13,684 nucleotides of DNA. It comes from JOPF133 sp052144935. GTDB lineage: Bacteria > Acidobacteriota > Terriglobia > Bryobacterales > Bryobacteraceae. The notes under the pieces were generated by a model. It did no database searches. It was not told where the DNA came from and was given only the letters and a program-made list of their open reading frames with translations. The position numbers and the translations under genes were made by a program. Location of the stretch: assembly GCA_052144935.1 (NCBI GenBank), contig JBKQPR010000351.1, forward strand, positions 1 through 13,684. Reading direction: 5' to 3'. Positions 6,098 to 13,240 of the stretch are shown piece after piece (positions within the stretch are counted from its first letter, which is position 1; each line of letters begins with the position of its first letter).

Positions 6098-7189
6098 TTA
6101 ATCCCCCGATGCCTCCTCGGTCTTGGGCGTGAACCACCAGCCCATATCCGCGAGGTACGCGCGCACCTGCTGGCGGTAGGTTTTGATGGTCGCGATCGCC
6201 AGCATCAGCAGGATCATAAAAACCGCGGCCACCATGGTCTGCGGCACATTCAGGGCGCTCTTCAGGAACCAGAAAGCGCGGCCGTACACCAGCTCGATGT
6301 GCACCCAATACACCAGCAGAGAAGTGGTGCCGAACTGGCGCACCCAACTCCAGCCATCGCGCGCGCCGTAGCGCGTCCACAGGAAAGCGAACGAGACCAT
6401 CAGCAGCGTGACCCCCACTTTGGTGAGCACCTGCGCCGGGCTGTTCAGCCAGAAGTCCGATTGAGCATAGACCGAATAGCCCACGTTGGCGAAGTATTGG
6501 CAGGCCAGGATGGCCGCGCCACCCATCAAGGCGGCCCACTGCATGGCGCGCTCCGTGCCATCCGCGGGCAGGGTGCGGATGATGCTGCCCGCGCTCATGC
6601 CGAACGCCAGGTAGGCGCCCCAGGGGAAGAAACCGAAAAACCTGTAGTCCGGGACGATATATGCGCGGATCATCCACGGCACGCCCGACCAATCCATCTG
6701 CGAGACCAGCGGCGCGGCGAGCGCGATCGCCAGGCCCAGGATGGCGCACAGACGGACGCGCTCGGAGGTTCGAAACAGCGCCATCACCGACATCACCGCG
6801 ATGGAGAATCCCATGCAATTCAAAATGTCCACCCGCAGCAGATCCTGCCACGGCGCGGGAAGGCCGAGAATCCAAAGCTGGATACGGAACGCGAAGGCCA
6901 GGAAAAACAGGTAGCCCGAGCGGCGGAATGCCGCCCAGACCCGCTCGCGCGGCGTCAGGCCTTTGCGCTCCGTGCTGTCCATCAGGAAGGCCAGCGTGAG
7001 GCCGGTCAGGAAAAGGAATATGGCGGGCGGCATCCCCCCAAGGAATTGCGAAAATATGTACGCACCGCCCGGGTGCAACTCGTTCTTGAGGAACGAATCG
7101 AACACGTGCCCCTGCAGCATGACGATCGCGCCCAGACCGCGCAACCAATCGAGATATTGCAATCGGTAAGAACTGGTCCTGGTCTTCAT
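6098..7189 (-). CDS. Multi-pass membrane acyltransferase (HGSNAT/DUF1624-acyltransferase_3 type)
   Basis: This 363-residue integral membrane protein has roughly nine or ten hydrophobic helices. The N-terminal signature YLDWLRGLGAIVMLQGHVFD, with its conserved His, and the later RVDILNCMG motif match the heparan-alpha-glucosaminide N-acetyltransferase-like (DUF1624) group. The late YWVHIELVYGR motif resembles acyltransferase_3 proteins. Such enzymes transfer acyl groups across or at the inner membrane, commonly to surface glycans. The substrate cannot be told. I chose the ATG at 7189, which overlaps the LolA-like stop by one base (TGATG). An upstream in-frame GTG at 7216 would lie inside that gene. 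The C-terminus is short and charged (TPKTEEASGD), probably cytoplasmic. Translational coupling to a periplasmic LolA-like protein suggests a shared envelope role. Confidence 0.82.
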   Translation of the reverse strand: MKTRTSSYRLQYLDWLRGLGAIVMLQGHVFDSFLKNELHPGGAYIFSQFLGGMPPAIFLFLTGLTLAFLMDSTERKGLTPRERVWAAFRRSGYLFFLAFAFRIQLWILGLPAPWQDLLRVDILNCMGFSIAVMSVMALFRTSERVRLCAILGLAIALAAPLVSQMDWSGVPWMIRAYIVPDYRFFGFFPWGAYLAFGMSAGSIIRTLPADGTERAMQWAALMGGAAILACQYFANVGYSVYAQSDFWLNSPAQVLTKVGVTLLMVSFAFLWTRYGARDGWSWVRQFGTTSLLVYWVHIELVYGRAFWFLKSALNVPQTMVAAVFMILLMLAIATIKTYRQQVRAYLADMGWWFTPKTEEASGD

Positions 7190-7923
7190 CACTTGTCGCG
7201 GACGGGGCGATTCCACACCGCGTCTTTGGGTACCTGAAGCTTTACGTCGGATTCCGGAACATTCATGAGCGTCATGTGTGTGTAAGTGGCCACTTCGTAG
7301 TCGCCTCCGGTGCCATAGAATTTCTGTTGCACGGCAATGCCCGTTTGATCGGAAATCCAGAGTTCGAACTTGGGATAGTGCTTGGCCAACTCCTTGTCCT
7401 TCGGCGTCAGGACGATCCTGGTGGCTTTCTGATCCCCGACCGTTTCGGGCCCTCCCATCGTTACCATATAGGCGCTCTTCAATTCCGCCGAGTTACTGCC
7501 GAATCCGAGCAACAAAAACTCTTGCGCCATCAACTTATATTCCTTAGTGAAATCGTAAACATCCACGGAGTTGATGTGGGGATAATAGATCTCCACTTTT
7601 TTGCTGGAAAGCAACACCTTCTTGGGGTCCGGCTCCTTAAAGTCCACCAGGACATCCAATTCCTTTGGTTTGGTGCGCCGGACGGTAACGGTGCCGGAAT
7701 CCACGGTGTCCTCGTTGATGGCGTCGAGGTGCGAGACTTTACGAATATCCGCCTTGAATCCACGAAACGCGATGGCTGCCTTGTCGATGGTGGTGAAGGT
7801 CTGGTCGAGAGTGGTCCCGGCGGCGGACGCTCCCGGCGAGAGTCCCGACAGGGCGGCCGAGGCGCACAACAGCGCGGACACGGACGGAAGAAAACGTACT
7901 ACTTGACTTTTTGACACCTTCAT
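7189..7923 (-). CDS. LolA-like outer-membrane lipoprotein-sorting family protein, secreted
   Basis: This 244-residue protein has a Sec signal peptide: basic MKVSK, a hydrophobic core at about 9-28, and a likely cleavage at ASA-AG near residue 34. A LolA/LolB-fold domain follows, rich in alternating beta strands. The stretch RGFKADIRKVSHLDAINEDT and the later SSKKVEIYYPHINSVDVYDF fit this family of periplasmic lipoprotein carriers. The Cys in the signal core is preceded by Leu-Leu and does not make a lipobox, so a soluble periplasmic protein is likely. I chose ATG 7923 over GTG 7947 because it begins a normal signal peptide. The stop overlaps the acyltransferase start. It could be the housekeeping LolA or a paralogue serving the acyltransferase; many LolA-fold proteins in these bacteria are paralogues, so I give no symbol. 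Confidence 0.83.
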   Translation of the reverse strand: MKVSKSQVVRFLPSVSALLCASAALSGLSPGASAAGTTLDQTFTTIDKAAIAFRGFKADIRKVSHLDAINEDTVDSGTVTVRRTKPKELDVLVDFKEPDPKKVLLSSKKVEIYYPHINSVDVYDFTKEYKLMAQEFLLLGFGSNSAELKSAYMVTMGGPETVGDQKATRIVLTPKDKELAKHYPKFELWISDQTGIAVQQKFYGTGGDYEVATYTHMTLMNVPESDVKLQVPKDAVWNRPVRDK

Positions 7924-7975
7924 ACCATCGTGCAAACTTTGCCGCACGGGCTACGAACGGCGGCAAGCGCCCCCT

Positions 7976-8317
7976 TCAGGGCCGGGCGAACGCCATGTAC
8001 CCTTGCAGCTCGCCCTCCGAATTCAGGATCGGTTCCACGCGCGTAACCCGCAGGTGGCGATTGCTCACCTGGGCCTGCACGTCTTTCGTTAACTGGGCCA
8101 CACGCTGGTTTTCTGGGACGCGAGCCAACCGCTCCGGATCCACAAAAAAAGCCACGCCGCCAGTCTCCGAGGGCACCATCACGATGCTGCTGGCGCGCGG
8201 CTGGTCGCGAAACCAATCGCGTGGCGTCAGAAACATGAATGCCAGGATGATCCCGACCATCACGTCATATTGCCAGCTCCCCCGCTGAAAATCCCAAAGG
8301 ATGAAGCGCTTCAGCAT
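7976..8317 (-). CDS. Small membrane-anchored protein of unknown function
   Basis: I do not recognise a named family. The 113-residue product has an N-terminal segment MLKRFILWDFQRGSWQYDVM, then one transmembrane helix at about 18-33 (MVGIILAFMFLTP). A soluble domain of about 75 residues follows, ending in a beta-rich stretch (RVTRVEPILNSEGELQGYMA). Basic residues before the helix put the N-terminus in the cytoplasm and the domain in the periplasm. It lies 52 bases upstream of the LolA-like ATG on the same strand and may share its transcript. The ATG at 8317 is the only plausible start; the upstream bases contain no strong ribosome site. Codon use looks normal, and I think the gene is real. 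Confidence 0.72.
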   Translation of the reverse strand: MLKRFILWDFQRGSWQYDVMVGIILAFMFLTPRDWFRDQPRASSIVMVPSETGGVAFFVDPERLARVPENQRVAQLTKDVQAQVSNRHLRVTRVEPILNSEGELQGYMAFARP

Positions 8318-8461
8318 CTTACATGGTTATCTTAACAGGTGGCAGGCGGCCGTTCCATGGCCCCGCGGGGCTACGGCGTAGGAAACCGTTCCGGCCACGG
8401 CGCCGCTGGCGGGGCTACGGCGGCGGCCACTCGATCGGCAGCCACCCAGCCGCTCCACAGC
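8318..8461. repeat. GC-rich spacer with a 14-bp direct repeat
   Basis: The word GCGGGGCTACGGCG occurs at 8365-8378 and again at 8409-8422 in this 144-base spacer. The spacer separates two minus-strand genes. Otherwise it holds no gene or clear hairpin terminator. It may be a dispersed intergenic repeat of the host genome; one pair is weak evidence. Confidence 0.35.
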
Positions 8462-9069
8462 TTACCAGCCGCGCGGGAACAACAGGCGCACACCCTGGTT
8501 TGGATTGACCAACTCGAAGCCGTCCAGGTTTCGCAGCGCGTCTTCGATCAGATGGTTCGGTTCCGGGACCGCCGCCGGCGGCTGAGCGGTGCCATGGGCC
8601 TCGGCTGCGGCAGGGGCGGGCCGAGGGCGTCGTCCGGCGTGATTCCCGGTACGGCCTGTTCGAGGACCCGCTGCGTATTTTCATCGGACAACCGCTGGCG
8701 GTAGGTCGCTGTAGGAGCGGCGGACAGTTCCATCCGCAGTTCCACGCGCAGGGAGCTGTGTCCTTCCAGAACGAGCGGCATGGGGAAGCTCGGGAATCCG
8801 GCGGGAGGCTCGCCCGCCGCCTGAACCAGGCGGACTTCGGTCTGTTCCGGAGCCAACCGCAGGGAACGCCAGGCGCGATTCTCCACCGAATAGGTGAATA
8901 CCAGCCCCGCCGCCTCGTATCGCACCGACTCAAAACGGACCCGCAAAGTGCGCGAATCCCAAGGCGCCGGACGGACGATATTCCACAAGAGCAAGGCGGG
9001 AAGCGCCGCCACTCCCAGGCAAGCGGCCGCCAGGAACGCCAACCGCACGCGCGTAAGGCTTTGGGCCAT
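8462..9069 (-). pseudogene. Anchored hypothetical protein with a frameshift before its C-terminus
   Basis: The start (ATG 9069) gives a signal anchor, RVRLAFLAAACLGVAALPAL, then an extracytoplasmic beta-rich domain (LRVRFESVRYEAAGLVFTYS and on). It reaches VLEQAVPGITPDDALGP, then degenerates into Arg-rich sequence with a stop at 8548. In another frame immediately after, the coding strand reads AVPEPNHLIEDALRNLDGFE and LVNPNQGVRLLFPRGW, stopping at TAA 8462-8464. This looks like a natural C-terminus. Adding one base in the GC-rich Pro/Ala stretch (about 8560-8635, possibly the G/C runs at 8605-8625) joins them into 202 residues. No function is known. Either the gene is damaged or the assembly has dropped a base. 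It starts 21 bases after TruB and may belong to that transcript. Confidence 0.65.
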
Positions 9070-9090
9070 TCGGGAATATTGTACTGAAAC

Positions 9091-9972
9091 CTAAAGCACC
9101 ACGACAGGATGGTACAGGTTTGGAAGTACTGCTTCGCCTATGGCTACCACTTCGCCCTGCCGGGTCACCGCCTTGACGTGCCTCGACGCGGAGGGCGAAC
9201 GGAAGGGAGACGCCGGAAAATCTCTGCCATGGCGAATCCCGGTGGCCGTCAACTCGTCCACGAATACGCTGGGGAATCCCGGCAGCATCTGCGCCGCCGG
9301 CACCAACGCGTCCATCAGCCGATCGTCTCCGGCCAGGGATTCGAGCTGCGCTAGTGTGCGCGCCTGAGCGATTTCGAATTCGCCGCTGGCCAGCCTGCGC
9401 AACTCCTCGATGTGCGCCCCGCAGCCCATGCGCTGGCCCAGGTCGTGAGCGATCGAGCGCATGTAGGTCCCGCCCGAGCAATGCGCGCGCAGACACACGC
9501 GGGGGCCGTCCACGCCCAGCGCCACCAGCTCATAAACGTGCACCGGCACGGGCTGCAGGTCCGGCGGCATCGACTGGCGGGCCAGCTCGTAGGCTCGCTT
9601 GCCGGCAACCTTTTTAGCCGAAACGGGTGGAGGCGTTTGCAGGAACTCGCCGCGCGAGGGTTCCAGGAGCGCTTCCAGTTCGTCGGGATCGACCACCACG
9701 TCGCGTTTCTCGCTGGTGGGTTCCCCGGCCCGGTCGTAGGTGTCGGTGGACCAGCCAAAACGCACCACGCCCTGGTAGATTTTGTCGCTGCGCGTGTAGA
9801 ACTGCGCCAGGCGCGTGGCCTTCCCAATCACCAGCGGCAGCACGCCGGTGGCGATGGGATCCAGGGTGCCCAGGTGCCCCACCTTCTTGCTATTGGCGAT
9901 GCGGCGCACCTTAGCCACCACATCGTGGGAAGTCCACCCCTCCGGTTTATCGACTACGATGACTCCGTCCAA
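9091..9972 (-). CDS. truB: tRNA pseudouridine(55) synthase TruB
   Basis: TruB converts U55 in the T-loop of elongator tRNAs to pseudouridine. The 293-residue product begins DGVIVVDKPEGWTSHDVV. It has the catalytic motif GHLGTLDPIATGVLPL with Asp38, the KIYQGVVRFGWSTDTYD segment, and the SGGTYMRSIAHDLG motif, followed by a short PUA-like C-terminal part. I chose the TTG at 9972 because AAGGA (9980-9984) lies seven bases upstream and the family consensus begins here. The same frame stays open back to 10512, but that stretch lies inside the methyltransferase gene and is an artefact. The start follows the methyltransferase stop by 11 bases. Its placement at the end of an envelope glycosyl/methyltransferase operon is unusual; truB usually lies with rbfA and infB. 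Confidence 0.95.
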   Translation of the reverse strand: MDGVIVVDKPEGWTSHDVVAKVRRIANSKKVGHLGTLDPIATGVLPLVIGKATRLAQFYTRSDKIYQGVVRFGWSTDTYDRAGEPTSEKRDVVVDPDELEALLEPSRGEFLQTPPPVSAKKVAGKRAYELARQSMPPDLQPVPVHVYELVALGVDGPRVCLRAHCSGGTYMRSIAHDLGQRMGCGAHIEELRRLASGEFEIAQARTLAQLESLAGDDRLMDALVPAAQMLPGFPSVFVDELTATGIRHGRDFPASPFRSPSASRHVKAVTRQGEVVAIGEAVLPNLYHPVVVL

Positions 9973-9979
9973 ATCCCCG

Positions 9980-9984
9980 TCCTT
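9980..9984 (-). promoter_or_regulatory. Ribosome binding site deciding the TTG start of truB
   Basis: AAGGA on the minus strand, seven bases ahead of TTG 9972, overlaps the last base of the upstream methyltransferase stop codon. It supports a separate truB product rather than a fusion with the upstream open frame. Confidence 0.7.
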
Positions 9985-10682
9985 CAGCGCTTGCGCGCCG
10001 TCGCAATGTATCCGAGTGTGAAATTGCAGTCCCGGTCGAGGAAATCGAAGAACGGCAGGATCAATGCCGGTGGGACCAGGAGCAGCGCCGACGGCACAAA
10101 GCCCAGCCAGCGAAAGCCTCCTGAGAAGAATTGTAAACCGTTGAGCAGGCGCCGTGCGAGCAGCCGGAAGAATCCGCCCGCCGGACGCAGATCGCACACC
10201 TCGAAGCCGGCCTTTTCCAGCAGGTAGCGCAGCCCGTAGCGAGTGTACCGGAAGTAGTCGTGGGGCGGCTGGTGCACTTCCCATTCGTGCGGCGCGGCCA
10301 CCAGCAACAGCGCGCCGGGCGCCAGCGTGCGGGCGATCTCCGCCAGTGCGCGTGCCGGCTCCGCCAGGTGCTCGATGGTCACGATGTGAATGGCGGCCTG
10401 GAACTGGCCGGCGCGGAAGGGCAGCGCGGTGAGATCGGCCACGGCATCCAGGCGGCCGTAGTCCCAGGCCGCGTCTCCCACCGCGAGGTCTACGCCGCAG
10501 TAGCGCTGGCACGCGAAAAAATGGGCGTACCGGCCTTCGCCGGCCCCGGCATCCAGTACGCGTGCGCCCGCCGGCAGGCCGCGGGCAAAGGCCGCCACAG
10601 CGTCTTCGATTTCCACCTCAAAATGCAGGATGTGCCGTCGGAAGGGCCGCGGCAGGCGGTACGCAAGATCCGAATACTTCAC
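9984..10682 (-). CDS. Class I SAM-dependent methyltransferase (Methyltransf_11 type)
   Basis: This 232-residue protein has a Rossmann-fold methyltransferase domain. Motif I is VLDAGAGEGRY (42-52), the acidic end of strand 2 is GVDLAVGD, and a motif IV-like region runs through AAIHIVTIEHLAEP. The APHEWEVHQPPHDYFRYTRY segment occurs in methyltransferases of glycan and lipid clusters. Near the C-terminus a hydrophobic stretch (FVPSALLLVPPALILPFF, about 190-210) could associate with the membrane. The GTG at 10682 overlaps the stop of the upstream methyltransferase as GTGA, so translation is coupled. The acceptor is unknown; a lipid- or polymer-linked sugar is inferred from the upstream GT2 enzyme. 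It precedes truB by 11 bases. Confidence 0.88.
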   Translation of the reverse strand: MKYSDLAYRLPRPFRRHILHFEVEIEDAVAAFARGLPAGARVLDAGAGEGRYAHFFACQRYCGVDLAVGDAAWDYGRLDAVADLTALPFRAGQFQAAIHIVTIEHLAEPARALAEIARTLAPGALLLVAAPHEWEVHQPPHDYFRYTRYGLRYLLEKAGFEVCDLRPAGGFFRLLARRLLNGLQFFSGGFRWLGFVPSALLLVPPALILPFFDFLDRDCNFTLGYIATARKR

Positions 10683-11620
10683 CGCCGCCGCGCCTCAATC
10701 ATGATGGTGGAGCCCGCGCGGCAGGCCGCCTCGGCCACCGCAAACGGCGCCGCCGCCATCGCCAGCGCCAGATAGGCCAGATCCTTCGCCAGCCTCGCGC
10801 CCGCGCTTTCCTCCCGCTTCCGCACGCGGCGCGCCATAGGATCGAGCCCGGGGGCCAGGCTGCTGGCCAGCCCGGCGGGATTGTCGCGCAGTGAGAAATG
10901 CTTGCGGCGCACCGTTTCGAAGCCGCAGGATTCCAGCAGCCGTTCCAGGTCCCGGGCGCGAAAATCGAACAGGTGCCGCGGCACATCGATGCCGTTCCAC
11001 GCGCGCCCCAGGATGCGGAATTGCCAACAGGCGGCGTTGGGCACCTGCACCACCAGCCGGCCGTCCCGCGCCAGCAACTCGCGCGCGGCCATCAGGTAGG
11101 CGCGCGGGTCGTGGAGATGCTCGAGCACATGGAACATCGTCAGGCCCGCCAAGCTCGCGGGGCGGAAGGGCGCTCGCTCGAGCATAGCGCAGACCACCGG
11201 AGCGCCCTGCTGCCATGCCACGGCCGCCGCTTGCGCCGAAAAATCCAACCCTACGGCGCGGAAGCCGCGCCCGCGCATCAGCCGCAGAAAAAGTCCGCCG
11301 CCGCAGCCGACATCCAGCAAGGGCCCTTGCGCGCGGGTGGCCCGCAGCGCCCGGTCCACGAAGCGCACGTGGTCGCGGAGCACCAGCCGGCGGTAGGCCT
11401 CCTCCAGACGGCCGGCGGCGGTCTGGTCGGGCGAGAACCAGTAAAGATCGGGATAGTAGCGCCCCAGCTTGTCCGGCGCAGGCGGAGGATCGAGCCGCAT
11501 CAGGCCGCAATCGCCGCAGCGCACCACGGCAAACTCCTGGGTAGTGGTGCCAAAGAGCCGGTCCGAGGCGCGGAATACGGCGGCGGACCGGGGACAGCCA
11601 CACAACAGGCACGCGCTCAC
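10679..11620 (-). CDS. SAM-dependent methyltransferase with N-terminal zinc ribbon
   Basis: This 313-residue protein has an N-terminal zinc-binding module (Cys4/Cys7 and Cys35/Cys38; CLLCG and CGDCG). A class I methyltransferase domain follows, with motif I LLDVGCGGGLF (101-111), GLDFSAQAA for strand 2, and TMFHVLEHLHDPRAYL. A basic, partly hydrophobic C-terminus follows. Zinc-ribbon methyltransferases of this layout are common in O-antigen and deoxysugar clusters, where they modify nucleotide-linked or polymer-linked sugars. I chose the GTG at 11620 because it overlaps the glycosyltransferase stop as GTGA and places the first cysteine at residue 4. The stop in turn overlaps the next GTG. Three genes are thus chained by four-base overlaps, indicating strict co-translation. 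The substrate cannot be deduced. Confidence 0.9.
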   Translation of the reverse strand: MSACLLCGCPRSAAVFRASDRLFGTTTQEFAVVRCGDCGLMRLDPPPAPDKLGRYYPDLYWFSPDQTAAGRLEEAYRRLVLRDHVRFVDRALRATRAQGPLLDVGCGGGLFLRLMRGRGFRAVGLDFSAQAAAVAWQQGAPVVCAMLERAPFRPASLAGLTMFHVLEHLHDPRAYLMAARELLARDGRLVVQVPNAACWQFRILGRAWNGIDVPRHLFDFRARDLERLLESCGFETVRRKHFSLRDNPAGLASSLAPGLDPMARRVRKREESAGARLAKDLAYLALAMAAAPFAVAEAACRAGSTIMIEARRR

Positions 11621-12615
11621 GCCACCTCCCGCAGGCTGAGGCGATGGGCCAGCAGCAGCCGTCGCACCTCGCTCGCCGTCAAGCGCCGGATGCCAGCCAT
11701 GGCGGCGCGCTTGCGAAGGATTCGCGGCGCCATGCGCAGCGCCTGCCAATCGCCGCGCGCGAGCGATCGAGCCATCGTCCATTTGCCTTGCAGGCCGGGA
11801 AAATGCGAAGTGTCTCCGGCCCCGCGGCCAGCCGCCGCCAGCCCTGCCACCAGCCGCGCCGCGAAATACAACGGGTTCAGCCACAACAGGCTCCACGGAA
11901 ACAGCTTCAACGCCAGCAGCACGCGGTTGCGCTCGATCAGTTCCAGGCGGCGCGCCGAATCTTTGCCCAAGGTGGCCCCACGGTGGTGCCGCACCACGGC
12001 CGCCGGGGTGTAGATGCAGCGCCATCCGGCGATGCGCGCGCGCAGCCCCAACTCGGCGTCGTCGCCGTAGGCGAAGAAATCCTCGTCGAAACCGCCGATC
12101 CGGTCCAGCATTTCCTTGCGGTAGAGCGCCGCGCAGCCATCCGGCCAGAGCACTTCCTCCTCGCGGTCGTACTGGCCCTGGTCGAGTGTGCCGCTGCCTC
12201 GCCCGCGATTCTGGCCGTCGGGATAGATCAGGTGGCCGGTTTTGTCGATCCGGCCAGGGTCCTCCCATACCAGCACCTTGCTGGCCGCCATCCCGACGTC
12301 GGGCGCACGAGAGCAGGCCCGCTCAAGCGCGGCCAGCCATCCGGGGTCGGCTTCGGCGTCGTTATTCAACAGCGCGATAAACTCGCCGTGCCCGGCCGCG
12401 ATGCCCTGATTATTGGCCGTGCAGAACCCGCGGTTTTCGCGGTTGCGGATCACGCGGGCGCGGAATTCGCGCTCCGCCAGGTCGGCTGAGCCGTCCGACG
12501 AGCCGTTATCCACCACGATGGTCTCGAACTCCGCTCCCACCTGTTGCGCGAGCGAACGGAGGCATGCGCGCAGCAGTTCCTTCCGGTTCCAGTTGACGAC
12601 CACGACGGAGATCAA
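11617..12615 (-). CDS. Family 2 glycosyltransferase
   Basis: This 332-residue protein is a GT-A fold inverting enzyme. The N-terminus ISVVVVNWNRKELLRACL is diagnostic, followed by VVDNGSSDGS (35-43), ENRGFCTANNQG and LLNNDAE (metal-binding Asp86). The acceptor-side GGFDEDFFAYGDDAELGLR (174-192) carries the catalytic acidic pair. The pattern is that of rhamnosyltransferase-like GT2 enzymes, which add sugars to lipid-linked surface glycans at the cytoplasmic face. A moderately hydrophobic segment (ALKLFPWSLLWLNPLYFAARL, about 235-255) may contact the membrane. The start is TTG at 12615, which gives the family's typical first residues; no better ATG lies nearby, and the ribosome site is weak. 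It is the first gene of the operon leading through two methyltransferases to truB. Confidence 0.92.
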   Translation of the reverse strand: MISVVVVNWNRKELLRACLRSLAQQVGAEFETIVVDNGSSDGSADLAEREFRARVIRNRENRGFCTANNQGIAAGHGEFIALLNNDAEADPGWLAALERACSRAPDVGMAASKVLVWEDPGRIDKTGHLIYPDGQNRGRGSGTLDQGQYDREEEVLWPDGCAALYRKEMLDRIGGFDEDFFAYGDDAELGLRARIAGWRCIYTPAAVVRHHRGATLGKDSARRLELIERNRVLLALKLFPWSLLWLNPLYFAARLVAGLAAAGRGAGDTSHFPGLQGKWTMARSLARGDWQALRMAPRILRKRAAMAGIRRLTASEVRRLLLAHRLSLREVA

Positions 12616-12632
12616 TCGACTATGCTAACAGG

Positions 12633-12826
12633 GTGGTGCTGGAAGGGGCGGCTTGGCCGCGGCCAGGCTCTTGGTGGTGCCCGATCCCGCCCTGCCGCGG
12701 CCAAGCTCCCGGTGGTGCCTGGTTCCGCCCCGCAGCAGCCGGCTGTAGCGGTGATGCCCCGGTTCCGCCCTGGGCGCAGCCGAACTGTGGTGGTGGTGTG
12801 CCGGTTCCGCACTGGGCGTAGTTAAG
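12633..12826. repeat. Degenerate tandem repeat array, about five units of 34-42 bp
   Basis: Units begin with GGTGGTG or GGTGATG at 12633, 12673, 12711, 12750 and 12792, with a sixth partial start at 12826. Units three to five share a core close to GGTTCCGC followed by a GC-rich tail (CTGGGCGCAGCC or similar). The first two are more diverged (GGCCGCGGCCA motifs). Although an open frame crosses the array on the minus strand, the composition and the varying unit length speak against coding. It lies just upstream of the glycosyltransferase operon, so any promoter for that operon must be within or next to it. Confidence 0.6.
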
Positions 12827-12849
12827 GTGGGCTGCAGAAGAGCTTCGAT

Positions 12850-13223
12850 AATCCGTCCGTAAAGTGGGCTGCGATACGCGCAACGCTATCGGCAGGAGGC
12901 GCAGCGCTTCGATCCACTCGGCCAGTTGCTCCCTCACCCCGCTTGACCCGCAGCCAAGCCTGCCGCGCATGGGTGACCAGTCTGCCGAACAGAAGATCTG
13001 GAAGCGCATCCGTTTGGGACGCGCCCGCAACCACTTCTCCGGCAGAGCCAGACGCTTCAGCCCTGTCAGTATGTTGTGGGTCATCACGGCCAACCGCAGC
13101 CAAGCCGCGTTGGCTCCCAGGCGCCCACACGGAATCTCCCGCCCGAACTCGTTCTTCAGCACATCGTGCAGAGCCTCAATCGTGCGCGCCCGGCACCCTT
13201 TCGGGTTCCACTCCGAAATCATC
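12850..13223 (-). pseudogene. 3' remnant of an IS1380-like (DDE) transposase
   Basis: Only the C-terminal part of the transposase survives. From 13222 the minus strand reads EWNPKGCRARTIEALHDVLK, then CGRLGANAAWLRLAVMTHNI and LKRLALPEKWLRARPKRMRF, all typical of the end of the DDE domain in IS1380-family enzymes. Near 12975-12992 the homology leaves this frame (GRLVTHARQAWLRVKRGE in the next frame). It returns at about 12931-12940 (EQLAEWIEALRLLPIAL). So one missing and one extra base compensate each other. The N-terminal two thirds or more, with the first catalytic residues, are absent. The remnant starts about 18 bases beyond the dockerin gene stop. It is non-functional. I have not found terminal inverted repeats. 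Confidence 0.75.
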
Positions 13224-13240
13224 TACAGACGGACTACGGC

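Noticed and set aside
6011..7237. A 408-codon plus-strand open frame opposite the acyltransferase
   Set aside because: It is rich in Arg, His, Gln and Glu without hydrophobic core patterns, and the opposite strand encodes a convincing multi-pass membrane protein with conserved motifs.
9091..10512. A fused 473-residue protein with an N-terminal extension on TruB
   Set aside because: The first 180 codons overlap the methyltransferase gene in another frame and are Arg/Pro/Gly-rich. A good AAGGA site and TTG at 9972 give the normal TruB N-terminus.
10898..12013. A 371-codon plus-strand open frame opposite the methyltransferase and glycosyltransferase
   Set aside because: The composition is that of a GC-rich antisense shadow, and it crosses the boundary of two well-supported genes on the other strand.
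10679..12268. A 529-residue methyltransferase starting inside the glycosyltransferase gene
   Set aside because: The extra N-terminal part is the GT2 gene read in the wrong frame. The GTG at 11620, overlapping the GT2 stop, places the zinc ribbon at the protein start.
12633..12826. CRISPR array
   Set aside because: The units are imperfect throughout, lack identical repeats with unique spacers, vary in length, and have no cas gene nearby.
12620..12850. Coding extension of the transposase remnant through the repeat array (Gly/Pro/Gln-rich tail)
   Set aside because: IS1380-type transposases end soon after the EALRLLP segment. The tail is only the repeat array translated in an open GC-rich frame.
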